Source: Microbacterium aoyamense
Lineage (GTDB): Bacteria; Actinomycetota; Actinomycetes; Actinomycetales; Microbacteriaceae
Assembly (NCBI RefSeq): GCF_023155855.1
Contig: NZ_JAKNUT010000002.1
Coordinates: forward strand, 372,001 to 436,000
DNA: 64,000 bases
Direction of reading: 5' to 3'
Shown here: in pieces, positions 41,055-50,292 of the stretch
How the letters are laid out: each line of letters opens with the position of its first letter
How positions within the stretch are numbered: position 1 is the stretch's first letter
Translations under genes and position numbers: made by a program
The notes under the pieces: model-generated
The model's input: the letters and a program-made list of their open reading frames with translations, nothing else
The model's database searches: none
What the model was told of the DNA's origin: nothing

Positions 41055-42076
41055 TGGACCTTCGCTGCGGCGTCCTCGAGGTCGCCGACGTAGCGGTCGA
41101 GCACCCACGGGATGGACAGGGCGGTCGGGCTGACGGCGGCGCTGTACGCGTCGCCCATGCCGACCTCGATGACGGCGCCGTTCTTCACGGCCGAGAGCGT
41201 GCTCCACAGCGGGTCGGCCTGCAGGGCTGCGAGCGTCGTGCCGTCGCCGTACGTGACGATGACGTCGACATCGGCCAGCTGATCGGCGTTCTCCGCGCTG
41301 AACTCCTCGAAGAACGAACCGCCGGCGGCTGCGTCGACCGCGATCTGCGGCAGATCGAAGCCCAGGTCTCCGAGGAAAGCGGTGCGCGCGTCGCCCTCGG
41401 TGTACAGGTAGACCGTCGACAGGTCGGCCGCGGTGATGGAGAAGAACGCCGCCGTCTTGCCGGCGAAGTCGGCATCGGCCGTGGCATCCGCGATCTGGCT
41501 CTCGAGGGACGACACGAGCTCGTCGCCCTCGGCGCTCAGACCGAGGCCTTCGGCGTTGACCGTGATCGTGTCGCGCCACGACGTGAACCACGCGACATCG
41601 GGGTAGGCGACGACCGGGGCGATCTCGCTGAGCGTGGCGTAGCTCTCTTCATCGAGTCCGGACTGCGCGGCGAGGATGACGTCGGGAGCGGTGTCGGCGA
41701 CGGCCTCGAAGTCGGTGCCGTCCGAGGTCGTGAACAGCACGGGCTCGTCGCCGCCGAGCTCGTCGATGGCATCTTGCGTCCACTCGTAGACGCCGGGATC
41801 GGCGTCGTTGGTCCAGTTCCACACCTGGGTGTCCATGCCCACAGGCACGACACCGAGAGCGAGGGCGACGTCCTGATTGCTCCAGCCGACCGTCGCGACG
41901 CGCTCGGGCTTGCTGTCGATCGTGGTCTCGCCGAGAGCGTGCGTGATCGTGATGGGGAACGCCGCGTCGCTTGCGGAGTCATCCGAGCCGGACCCGGCGT
42001 CGGTGCCGCTCGCGCAGCCGGTCAGGACGAGTGCTGCGGCCGCCGAGAGGACGAGGGCGGAGCGGAATCGCTTCAT
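41051..42076 (-). CDS. Iron-siderophore ABC transporter substrate-binding lipoprotein
   Basis: A 341-residue periplasmic-binding (FepB/FhuD, helical-backbone) lipoprotein that captures ferric siderophores at the cell surface. The lipobox LTGC lies at residues 18-21 and is followed by an acidic linker. Family motifs include KPERVATVGWSNQDVALALGVVPVG and the mid-region PDVILAAQSGL. It is the first gene of the operon and sits behind an iron box. The type of siderophore cannot be deduced. Confidence 0.95.
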   Translation of the reverse strand: MKRFRSALVLSAAAALVLTGCASGTDAGSGSDDSASDAAFPITITHALGETTIDSKPERVATVGWSNQDVALALGVVPVGMDTQVWNWTNDADPGVYEWTQDAIDELGGDEPVLFTTSDGTDFEAVADTAPDVILAAQSGLDEESYATLSEIAPVVAYPDVAWFTSWRDTITVNAEGLGLSAEGDELVSSLESQIADATADADFAGKTAAFFSITAADLSTVYLYTEGDARTAFLGDLGFDLPQIAVDAAAGGSFFEEFSAENADQLADVDVIVTYGDGTTLAALQADPLWSTLSAVKNGAVIEVGMGDAYSAAVSPTALSIPWVLDRYVGDLEDAAAKVQ

Positions 42077-42110
42077 ATGAGGATCCTTCGCGTATCGAGG
42101 AGAGCTGTGG

Positions 42111-42129
42111 TTAGGACAGCCTTACATTA
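42111..42129 (-). promoter_or_regulatory. DtxR/IdeR-type iron box of the siderophore uptake operon
   Basis: TTAGGACAGCCTTACATTA matches the DtxR/IdeR consensus TTAGGTTAGCCTAACCTAA at 14 of 19 positions. It lies 34 nt before the start of the binding-protein gene, where it would overlap the promoter, as expected for repression in iron-replete cells. Confidence 0.7.
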
Positions 42130-42183
42130 CCCAGGTGACCCTCAGCGTGCGAATCGTGTGACTTTCCGGGGGTGCGGAAACGA

Positions 42184-42216
42184 CGGAGCGCCCCGTCTCC
42201 TGGACGGGGCGCTCCG
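42184..42216 (-). terminator. Terminator after bioY
   Basis: A perfect 13-bp stem CGGAGCGCCCCGT with a 7-nt loop, 9 nt downstream of the bioY stop on the minus strand. Confidence 0.75.
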
Positions 42217-42225
42217 CGAAGCGGG

Positions 42226-42861
42226 TCAGGCGCGCTTGGCGCGATCGGCCTTGCGGGCGAGCCACCAGGCGGCCGGCACCAGCAGCGCGGCGAAGGCGGC
42301 CTTGATGAGCCCGGGCACGATGAACGGCAGGACGCCGGCATCCATCACCGACGCGAACGTCACCTCGACGCCGAGCACGGTCGCGAGGATGAGCGCCATG
42401 TAGGGCACGCCGACGAGGAACGGCACGATGCTCGCCGCGACGAAGCCGACGAAGGCGAGGACGGGCTTGCGGTCCCACGCGCGCTCTGCGAACCACCCGG
42501 CGATGAACGCCGCCGGGATGAAACCGAGGATGAAGCCGAACGAGGGGGAGAGGACGTAGGCCGGTCCGGCGACGGGGCCGGCGAAGATCGGCAGCCCGGC
42601 GAGGCCCAGCAGCATGTAGGTCGTGAGGGATGCCGCACCCCGGCGTGCCCCGAGCGCGGCGCCGACGACGATCACGCCGAGTGTCTGACCCGTGATCGGG
42701 ATCGGACCGATGAAGAACGAGACCTTCGCAAGGAGAGCCACGAGAGCGACACCCGCGAGGACGAGGCCCGCGTCGACGGCGAACGCGCGGGCGCGGGTCG
42801 ACGGGCGGGCGATGAGGTCGGCGAGAACGAGGCGGCGAGGTGCGGCGGCGATGGCAGACAT
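42226..42861 (-). CDS. bioY: Biotin transporter BioY
   Basis: A 211-residue S-component of an energy-coupling-factor transporter that binds and imports biotin. Six membrane helices; family motifs include IPITGQTLGVIVVGAALGARRGAASLTTYMLLGLAGLPIFAG and SPSFGFILGFIPAAFIAGW. ATG 42861 has TAGGCT 6 nt upstream. No bioM or bioN gene is adjacent, so it would work alone or with a shared ECF module. Biotin is needed by the carboxylase genes at the right end of this window. Confidence 0.95.
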   Translation of the reverse strand: MSAIAAAPRRLVLADLIARPSTRARAFAVDAGLVLAGVALVALLAKVSFFIGPIPITGQTLGVIVVGAALGARRGAASLTTYMLLGLAGLPIFAGPVAGPAYVLSPSFGFILGFIPAAFIAGWFAERAWDRKPVLAFVGFVAASIVPFLVGVPYMALILATVLGVEVTFASVMDAGVLPFIVPGLIKAAFAALLVPAAWWLARKADRAKRA

Positions 42862-42867
42862 GCGCTC

Positions 42868-42873
42868 AGCCTA
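42868..42873 (-). promoter_or_regulatory. -10 box of bioY (leaderless)
   Basis: TAGGCT on the minus strand ends 6 nt before ATG 42861. The near-palindrome ATTCATGAAC at 42891-42900 covers the -35 position and is a candidate operator. Confidence 0.5.
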
Positions 42874-42988
42874 GAGCGTCCCATGTGCACATTCATGAAC
42901 GGTGTCCACGAATCCGGCGACTCGCGATCGTCGGTTCTGTCCAGTGGCGACGCGACGCACGAGCGGGCTTTCGCTCAGGCAACGGCGG

Positions 42989-42994
42989 TAGACT
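42989..42994 (+). promoter_or_regulatory. -10 box and palindromic start region of the ABC-F gene
   Basis: TAGACT is followed at 42999-43014 by two overlapping perfect palindromes, GATCGGCCGATC and GGCCGATCGGCC, at the expected transcription start. The leader to GTG 43052 is about 50 nt. Confidence 0.4.
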
Positions 42995-43051
42995 CGGAGA
43001 TCGGCCGATCGGCCACATCCCCCACTCCACCGACGGATCGGACCCTTCGCC

Positions 43052-44650
<1,599 letters not shown>

Positions 44651-44664
44651 CGTACGCCGAACTC

Positions 44665-45525
44665 TCAGCGCGCGTCGAGCAGGGCGTCCTCGTCCTCCGC
44701 GTCGCGGTCGCGACGGGGGGATGCCGCGGGCCGGCGAGGCGCGGTGACGCCGGCCGCGGCGTCCTCCGCATCCTCTTTCCGGTGTCGCAGCTCGGTGCGG
44801 ATCACGTAGCCGATGAAGATGAAGCCCATGATCGCGAACAGGATCCACTGGATCGCGTACGACAGATGAGGGCCCGGGTCCTCCGTCGGTGCCTCGAGGG
44901 CGTTCGGCATGGTCGCCGCCGCGGGGTCCTCGGACACGACGATGCCGTACGCTCCCTGCTCGAGATCGGCGGCGGTCTCGGGCGAGACGGCATCGGCGAT
45001 GATCGGCAGGTTGATGTTGGGGACCTTGCCGTCATCGGCGGATCGCCCGCCGCTCGGAGCTGCCTCACCCGGGCGTACACGGGCGATCACGGTGACTTCG
45101 CCCTCGGGCGCGCCGGGGACGACATCGGGGTCGGGCTGATGCTCGCCCGGCGGAACCCAGCCGCGATTGAGCACGACGACGCGACCATCCGTGAGCCGGA
45201 TCGGCACCAGCACCTCGAACGCCGCGGTGCCGCCGTGCGGACGGTTGCGCACGAGCAGCTGATCGTCCGTGAGGTACTCGCCGACCAGTTCGACTGGCTG
45301 CCACTCGTCGAGCGGGTCGAGTGCGCCGTCCGGGGCCAGCACGTCCGAGAGCGCGACGGGGGGAGCGTCGTAGTTCGCCTCGACGAGGGCGAGCTGAGCC
45401 GCACGTGCCGAGTTCCGCGTGAACTGCCAGTTCGAGAGGAAGGCGCACGCGATCGCGAAGACGATCGCGACGGCGACGTAGGCGGTCCACCGGACGGCCG
45501 CCGGCGCCGATGCGCGACGGCTCAC
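44665..45525 (-). CDS. SURF1 family cytochrome oxidase biogenesis protein
   Basis: A 286-residue SURF1-like protein needed for cytochrome aa3 oxidase assembly. It has an N-terminal membrane helix ending in the family hallmark FLSNWQFTRNSAR, a central domain with RPHGGTAAFEVLVPIRLTDGRVVVLNRGWVP, and a C-terminal helix (HLSYAIQWILFAIMGFIFIGYV). GTG 45525 overlaps the stop of the upstream gene (GTGA). With ctaA and ctaB, this is the third oxidase-assembly gene in the window. Confidence 0.94.
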   Translation of the reverse strand: MSRRASAPAAVRWTAYVAVAIVFAIACAFLSNWQFTRNSARAAQLALVEANYDAPPVALSDVLAPDGALDPLDEWQPVELVGEYLTDDQLLVRNRPHGGTAAFEVLVPIRLTDGRVVVLNRGWVPPGEHQPDPDVVPGAPEGEVTVIARVRPGEAAPSGGRSADDGKVPNINLPIIADAVSPETAADLEQGAYGIVVSEDPAAATMPNALEAPTEDPGPHLSYAIQWILFAIMGFIFIGYVIRTELRHRKEDAEDAAAGVTAPRRPAASPRRDRDAEDEDALLDAR

Positions 45526-45731
45526 GAGACGACCTCGAGCGCTGCGACCTCGAGGGGGAAGTCCCGCGCTGCGAGGAAGGACCGCAGGTAGTCGACGTGC
45601 TCGTCGCACGCGACCCACGTCTTGCGCCGCTCGGGCCCATGGATCCTGGGGTTGCGCCAGTCGATCCGCCAGCTCGCCTGCGCGCGGCATCCCGCCCGCG
45701 AACACGTGCGGTCGACGTCGTCCCCGATCAC
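45522..45731 (-). CDS. Small putative zinc-binding protein between DUF3099 and SURF1
   Basis: A 69-residue protein with CSRAGC near the N-terminus and ACDEH further on (Cys-x4-Cys and Cys-x2-His spacing), suggesting a metal site. The centre reads WRIDWRNPRIHGPERRKTW. Function unknown; I recall similar small proteins in this position in relatives but cannot name the family. GTG 45731 overlaps the DUF3099 stop and its stop overlaps the SURF1 start, so three genes are translated as a chain. Confidence 0.8.
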   Translation of the reverse strand: MIGDDVDRTCSRAGCRAQASWRIDWRNPRIHGPERRKTWVACDEHVDYLRSFLAARDFPLEVAALEVVS

Positions 45732-46096
45732 GCGTCGTCGTCCTTCTGCGGCGACGGCGCGAGCGCGGGGCTCTCCTGGATGCGGATCACGCCGGTCGTG
45801 TCGTCGGACGCAGACGGCGAGGGATGCTGCGGCAGCGCCCGCTCCGGGTTCTCGGGGTCTGCACCGCCGACATCGCTGCCGACGTTGGCCAGAACGACGG
45901 CGATGTAGGGGAGGAAGACGGCGCCCGCACCGAGGACCCACGTGTACCAGCCGTAGGGCGTGATGACGATCATCAGGATGATGCACACGATGCGCACGCC
46001 CATCATGATGAGGTACCGCTGCGTGCGCCCGTGCGCGTCATCCTGCGGCGACGCGGGAAGCGAGGTCGCAGACGGGCGTTCCGACGAGTTCCTCAC
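45728..46096 (-). CDS. DUF3099 family membrane protein
   Basis: A 122-residue protein with two adjacent membrane helices (about residues 29-47 and 51-70) bearing the family pattern RYLIMMGVRIVCIILMI and PYGWYTWVLGAGAVFLPYIAVVLAN, and a Pro/Asp-rich tail. Role unknown; it is an actinobacterial family usually close to SURF1 and fabG, as here. GTG 46096 has a TACTCT box 6 nt upstream. Confidence 0.88.
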   Translation of the reverse strand: MRNSSERPSATSLPASPQDDAHGRTQRYLIMMGVRIVCIILMIVITPYGWYTWVLGAGAVFLPYIAVVLANVGSDVGGADPENPERALPQHPSPSASDDTTGVIRIQESPALAPSPQKDDDA

Positions 46097-46102
46097 GCTT
46101 CC

Positions 46103-46108
46103 AGAGTA
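46103..46108 (-). promoter_or_regulatory. -10 box of the DUF3099-SURF1 operon (leaderless)
   Basis: TACTCT on the minus strand ends 6 nt before GTG 46096. Confidence 0.45.
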
Positions 46109-46140
46109 CGCCGCTCGTGGCGCGGGGGACCGCCTCTCCT

Positions 46141-46770
46141 CTACGAGTAGCGACCGTTGTCGGCCGCGACGGCGAAGACGAAGATCGACAGGAAGATGAT
46201 TCCGACGAGGACGACGATCGCGAGGCCGACCCAGCCGACGATCACGCCCGCGAGGGCCATGCCTCGACCACCCTCACCCGTCTGCTTGATCTGCTTCAGT
46301 GAGATGTGGCCCGTGATCACGGCGGCCAGGTTGCCGATGAAAGGCAGGATCCATAGGAATCCGACGATGCTCGCGACGAGCGACACGATCGCGAGAGTGT
46401 TGGTCCTGGCAGGTGCGTAGCCGTATCCGTAGGCAGGTGCCGGTGCGCCGTACGCGGGTGCGCCGTACGCGGGCGGAGCCGCCTGGTACGGCGGCGGGTA
46501 GGCACCCGGCGCGGCGGCGGGTGCACCGTAGCCGGGTGCGGCGGACGGAGCCGCGTCGCCCGCGGGTGGGGCACCGTAGGTGGGGCCAGCGCCGTACGGC
46601 GGCTCGGCGGGCTGCGCCGGCGGCGTATAGGCAGGCGGGGCGGTGTACGCGGGCGGCGGCGTATAGGCGGGCGGCGTGTACGGCGGCGGGACGGTGCCCT
46701 CTGCCGGCGGAACCGCGCCCTCTGCCGGCGGAGTGGGCTCGGCGGGCGTGGAGGAGTCGGGAGTGCTCAC
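46141..46770 (-). CDS. DUF4190 membrane protein with a Pro/Tyr-rich N-terminal half
   Basis: A 209-residue protein. Residues 1-120 are low-complexity Pro-Ala-Tyr repeats (variants of YTPPAYTPPPAY and YGAPAYGAP). They are followed by two membrane helices and the DUF4190 core SLVASIVGFLWILPFIGNLAAVITGHISLKQIKQTGEGGRGMALAGVIVGWVGL. GTG 46770 has AAAGG 7 nt upstream. The Pro/Tyr-rich part is probably a disordered cytoplasmic tail. Function unknown. Confidence 0.88.
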   Translation of the reverse strand: MSTPDSSTPAEPTPPAEGAVPPAEGTVPPPYTPPAYTPPPAYTAPPAYTPPAQPAEPPYGAGPTYGAPPAGDAAPSAAPGYGAPAAAPGAYPPPYQAAPPAYGAPAYGAPAPAYGYGYAPARTNTLAIVSLVASIVGFLWILPFIGNLAAVITGHISLKQIKQTGEGGRGMALAGVIVGWVGLAIVVLVGIIFLSIFVFAVAADNGRYS

Positions 46771-46840
46771 GGTGCGGCCTTTCGTCGTTAGTGGCTCCAG
46801 GCTTCCAGCGTGCGGCCTCGGGTGTCAAACGCCGCGCCGA

Positions 46841-46846
46841 TAGGCT
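46841..46846 (+). promoter_or_regulatory. -10 box of fabG
   Basis: TAGGCT, 36 nt before ATG 46883; the leader ends with CAGGAG as ribosome binding site. Confidence 0.45.
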
Positions 46847-46882
46847 GGGGCGGTTCCATCCCCGTCGTTCAGGAGTATCGCC

Positions 46883-47593
46883 ATGACCACCGACCGCGTC
46901 GTCCTCGTCACCGGAGGCAATCGTGGCATCGGCCGCGCGATCGCCGCGCGCTTCGTCGCCGAGGGCTATCGGGTCGCGGTGACCGCTCGCTCCGGCGAAG
47001 GCCCCGAAGGGACGTTCACGGTCCGGGCGGACGTGACCGACTCGGCTGCGCTCGATGCGGCCTTCACTGCGGTCGAGAACGAGCTGGGATCCGTCGAGGT
47101 CGTCGTCGCGAACGCGGGCATCACGAAGGACACGCTGCTGCTGCGGATGAGCGAGGACGACTTCGACTCGGTCGTCGCGACGAATCTCGGCGGGACCTTC
47201 CGCGTCGTCAAGCGCGCGTCGAAGGGGATGCTGCGCGCCCGCTGGGGTCGCGTCATCCTCATCTCGTCCGTCGTCGGCCTCTACGGCTCGGCCGGGCAGA
47301 TCAACTACTCATCGTCGAAGGCCGCCCTCGTCGGCTTCGCGCGGTCGCTCACGCGCGAACTCGGCGCGCGGGGCATCACGGCGAACGTCGTGGCTCCGGG
47401 CTTCATCGAGACCGACATGACCTCCGAGCTGCCCGAAGACACGCAGGCCGAGTACAAGAAGAACATCCCGGCCGGGCGCTTCGCGACCGCAGACGAGGTC
47501 GCCGGCGTCGTCACGTGGCTCGCCTCGGACGACGCCGCCTACATCTCAGGCGCCGTCATCCCCGTCGACGGCGGCCTCGGCATGGGCCACTAG
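46883..47593 (+). CDS. fabG: 3-oxoacyl-ACP reductase FabG-type SDR
   Basis: NADPH-dependent beta-ketoacyl-ACP reductase of fatty acid synthesis, by family. The 236 residues show the cofactor motif VTGGNRGIGRA, VVANAGITKDTLLLRMSEDDF and the catalytic Ser...Tyr-x3-Lys (SSVVGLYG, YSSSKAALVGF); the end AYISGAVIPVDGGLGMGH is typical of actinobacterial FabG/MabA. No other fatty-acid gene is adjacent, so a different ketoacyl substrate is possible. Its stop overlaps that of the convergent hydrolase as CTAG. Confidence 0.92.
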   Translation: MTTDRVVLVTGGNRGIGRAIAARFVAEGYRVAVTARSGEGPEGTFTVRADVTDSAALDAAFTAVENELGSVEVVVANAGITKDTLLLRMSEDDFDSVVATNLGGTFRVVKRASKGMLRARWGRVILISSVVGLYGSAGQINYSSSKAALVGFARSLTRELGARGITANVVAPGFIETDMTSELPEDTQAEYKKNIPAGRFATADEVAGVVTWLASDDAAYISGAVIPVDGGLGMGH

Positions 47594-48282
47594 CGCGCTG
47601 CGGCGACGATCGCCTGGCCGAGTTCGGCGGGCTTCGAGAACTGAGGCCAGTGACCGGTGCCGAGGCGGACGACCTCGGCATCCTGGATCGAGGCGAACTC
47701 GTCGGCGTATGGTCCCCACTGCGTGATGACCTGACGGAACGTCGCGTCGTCCATCCCGCCTGACAGCAGTGTCACGGGCACCGTGTGGCGACGACCCTCG
47801 CCGAGCGCGATCGGATCGGTCGGCACGCGTGCGGGCACGCTCTTCGCCGCCGGCGCGGTGCGAGCCCTCGTCTCGGCGTCCAGGTCGGCGACGTCGTCGT
47901 CGTCGAAGAAGTCCCACCCCGGGAACGGGATGACGCCGTCGACGACGTCGAATTCCGAGATCTGACCGCCCTCGGGCGGGGCGACCGTGTCGACGAAGAC
48001 GACGCGCGCGACGCGATCCGGTCGCGCCTCGGCGGCCGCCCATGCGACGTTGCCGCCACCGCTGTGCCCGACCACGACGACCGGTGCGTCGACGCGGTCG
48101 ATCTCGGCGACGACGGCGTCGACCCAGTCCTGGATGCCGATGTCGGCAGACTCCGCAGCGGTGGCACCGACGCCGGGCATGGTGAGCGCGTGGGTTCGAT
48201 GGCCCGCCGCCTCGATCGTGGGTATGACGTCGCTCCAGGAATCGGCGTCGAGCCAGAGGCCGGGGATGAGGATGATCTCCAT
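47590..48282 (-). CDS. Alpha/beta hydrolase
   Basis: A 230-residue alpha/beta-fold hydrolase of unknown substrate. The nucleophile elbow is VVGHSGGGNVAWAAA, the oxyanion region IPGLWLDADSW is at the N-terminus, and the catalytic His is probably in GTGHWPQFSKP. It resembles small esterases near EstC/salicylate-esterase-like enzymes, but that is only a fold-level statement. ATG 48282 has TAGCGT 6 nt upstream. Confidence 0.86.
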   Translation of the reverse strand: MEIILIPGLWLDADSWSDVIPTIEAAGHRTHALTMPGVGATAAESADIGIQDWVDAVVAEIDRVDAPVVVVGHSGGGNVAWAAAEARPDRVARVVFVDTVAPPEGGQISEFDVVDGVIPFPGWDFFDDDDVADLDAETRARTAPAAKSVPARVPTDPIALGEGRRHTVPVTLLSGGMDDATFRQVITQWGPYADEFASIQDAEVVRLGTGHWPQFSKPAELGQAIVAAAR

Positions 48283-48288
48283 GTCTCG

Positions 48289-48294
48289 ACGCTA
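48289..48294 (-). promoter_or_regulatory. -10 box of the alpha/beta hydrolase gene (leaderless)
   Basis: TAGCGT on the minus strand ends 6 nt before ATG 48282. Confidence 0.45.
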
Positions 48295-48314
48295 CCGGCG
48301 GCCCCCGACACGCG

Positions 48315-48950
48315 TCAGGGGAGGAGCGGGATGACCTCGCGCAGATCGACGGGACCGATGACCAGATCGGCCTGCGCCCGCACGGCGGGCTTGGCATTGA
48401 AGGCGAGACCGAGGCCCGCGGCATCCATCATCTTCAGATCATTCGCGCCGTCGCCGATCGCGATCGTCTGCGACGCGGGGATCGCGTCGGCGCCCGCCCA
48501 CTCGAGCAGCGAGAACGCCTTGGCGGCGGCATCCACGATTCCGCCTTCGACCTGCCCCGTCAGCGCGCCGCCCCGCACCGCGAGCCGATTCGCCCGCCAC
48601 ACGTCGACGCCGAGGTCGGGAGCGATCGTGTCGAGGATCTCGTGGAAGCCGCCCGAGACGACGCCGACGCGGCCGCCGCGGGCGTGGACGGCGTGGATGA
48701 GCTCGTGCACGCCCGGCGTGGGCTCGATGCGGGCGAGCACGCGCGCGAACGCCGTCACCGGCACGCCTTCGAGCGCAGCGACGCGCGAGCGCAGGCTCGT
48801 CGCGAAATCGACCTCGCCACGCATCGCCGCTTCCGTCGCGGCGGCGACCTCCGGCCCGCGCCCCGCCTCGTCGGCGAGCAGTTCGATCACCTCGTTGCGG
48901 ATGAGCGTCGAATCGGCGTCGAGCACGACGAGGAACCGAGGATCAGGCAT
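48315..48950 (-). CDS. serB: Phosphoserine phosphatase
   Basis: HAD-family enzyme for the last step of serine synthesis. The 211 residues carry the DADST box with nucleophile Asp11 and Asp13, VVSGGFHEI (motif II Ser) and IGDGANDLKMMDAAGLGLAFNAKP (motif III). It lacks the extra ACT domains found in some homologues. ATG 48950 has TAGTTT 6 nt upstream. Confidence 0.95.
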   Translation of the reverse strand: MPDPRFLVVLDADSTLIRNEVIELLADEAGRGPEVAAATEAAMRGEVDFATSLRSRVAALEGVPVTAFARVLARIEPTPGVHELIHAVHARGGRVGVVSGGFHEILDTIAPDLGVDVWRANRLAVRGGALTGQVEGGIVDAAAKAFSLLEWAGADAIPASQTIAIGDGANDLKMMDAAGLGLAFNAKPAVRAQADLVIGPVDLREVIPLLP

Positions 48951-48956
48951 CCCCCA

Positions 48957-48962
48957 AAACTA
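48957..48962 (-). promoter_or_regulatory. -10 box of serB (leaderless)
   Basis: TAGTTT on the minus strand, then the 6-nt spacer TGGGGG directly before ATG 48950. Confidence 0.45.
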
Positions 48963-48971
48963 CCGCCGGAA

Positions 48972-50216
48972 TCAGCGCGGGACGCGCATCCCCTTGCCGA
49001 CGACCGTGATGCCCGTTTCGGTGATCGTGAAGCCCTGCGCGAGGTCCTTCTCACGATCGACACCGACGGTTGCGCCGTCTTCGAGCACGACGTTCTTGTC
49101 GAGGATGGCGCGGGCGATGCGCGCCCCTGCTCCGACCTGCACGTGATCGAACAGCACCGCGTCGGTGATCGTCGATCCGCCTCCGGCGAGGGTCCACGGG
49201 CCGACGACGCTGCGTTCGAGATGCGTGCCCGACAGGACCGAGCCGAGCGAGACGACCGAGTCGATCGCGGTGCCGATGCGCCCGACCGAGTCGCGCACGA
49301 ACTTCGCGGGCGGCGAGTTCACCGCCTGCGAGTGGATCGGCCAGTCGGTGTTGTACAGGTTGAAGATCGGCAGCGTCGAGATGAGGTCCATGTGCGCGTC
49401 GAAGAACGACTCGATGGTTCCGACATCCCGCCAGTAGTACCGGTCGCGGTCGGTCGACCCGGGCACATCGTTGCGGTTCATGTCGTAGACCCCGGCCTCG
49501 CCGCGACCGACGAAGTACGGGACGATGTCGCCGCCCATGTCGTGGTTGGAGGTCGCGAGCTCGCCATCGGACTCGACGGCCTCGATCAGGGCGTCGGTGT
49601 CGAAGATGTAGTTGCCCATCGACGCCAGCACTTCGCCGGGAGAGTCCGCGAGCCCCGTCGGATCCTGGGGCTTCTCGAGGAAGTCGCGGATCTTCACGGG
49701 ATCCTCGGGGTCGACGTCGATGACGCCGAACTGGTTGGCCAGTGCGATGGGCTGACGGATGCCGGCGACCGTCGCGCGTGCGCCGGACTCGATGTGCGCC
49801 GTGAGCATCTGGCGGAAGTCCATGCGGTAGACGTGGTCGGCGCCGATCACGATGACGATGTCGGGCTTCTCGTCGGTGATGAGGTTGAGGCTCTGCAGGA
49901 TCGCGTCGGCCGAGCCCGAGAACCAGCGCTTGCCGAGGCGCTGCTGGGCGGGGACGGATGCCACGTAGGAGTCGAGCAGGGCCGACATGCGCCACGTCTG
50001 CGAGATGTGGCGGTCGAGACTGTGCGACTTGTACTGCGTCAGGACGACGAGCTGGCGAAGACCCGAGTTGATGAGGTTCGAGATCGCGAAGTCGATGAGC
50101 CGGTATTGGCCGCCGAAGGGCACGGCGGGCTTCGCTCTGTCTGCCGTGAGGGGCATGAGGCGCTTTCCCTCGCCGCCGGCGAGGATGATTCCGAAGACCT
50201 TCGGCGCTGATGGCAT
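48972..50216 (-). CDS. glgC: Glucose-1-phosphate adenylyltransferase (ADP-glucose pyrophosphorylase)
   Basis: Makes ADP-glucose from glucose 1-phosphate and ATP, committing carbon to glycogen or related alpha-glucans. The 414 residues have the nucleotidyltransferase start [26 protein letters not shown], the active-site GSADAILQ, and a C-terminal left-handed beta-helix. ATG 50216 has TAGGGT 6 nt upstream. It is divergent from the glycogen synthase gene, the same arrangement I recall from Mycobacterium tuberculosis (Rv1213/Rv1212c). Confidence 0.97.
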   Translation of the reverse strand: MPSAPKVFGIILAGGEGKRLMPLTADRAKPAVPFGGQYRLIDFAISNLINSGLRQLVVLTQYKSHSLDRHISQTWRMSALLDSYVASVPAQQRLGKRWFSGSADAILQSLNLITDEKPDIVIVIGADHVYRMDFRQMLTAHIESGARATVAGIRQPIALANQFGVIDVDPEDPVKIRDFLEKPQDPTGLADSPGEVLASMGNYIFDTDALIEAVESDGELATSNHDMGGDIVPYFVGRGEAGVYDMNRNDVPGSTDRDRYYWRDVGTIESFFDAHMDLISTLPIFNLYNTDWPIHSQAVNSPPAKFVRDSVGRIGTAIDSVVSLGSVLSGTHLERSVVGPWTLAGGGSTITDAVLFDHVQVGAGARIARAILDKNVVLEDGATVGVDREKDLAQGFTITETGITVVGKGMRVPR

Positions 50217-50222
50217 GGCACC

Positions 50223-50228
50223 ACCCTA
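50223..50228 (-). promoter_or_regulatory. -10 box of glgC (leaderless)
   Basis: TAGGGT on the minus strand ends 6 nt before ATG 50216. Confidence 0.5.
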
Positions 50229-50279
50229 GATCCGCGCGGCCATCCCTGTCAGCGGGTTTTCATGCCGTGTCGCGTGCAT

Positions 50280-50285
50280 TAGGTT
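50280..50285 (+). promoter_or_regulatory. -10 box of glgA (leaderless)
   Basis: TAGGTT ends 7 nt before ATG 50293. The 76-nt divergent region therefore holds two back-to-back leaderless promoters. Confidence 0.5.
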
Positions 50286-50292
50286 GCGAGTC

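Noticed and set aside
46400..46770. Short tandem repeats inside the DUF4190 gene, at first suggestive of a CRISPR-like or minisatellite array
   Set aside because: The repeats are in-frame Pro/Tyr/Ala codons of uneven length without spacers; they encode a disordered protein segment.
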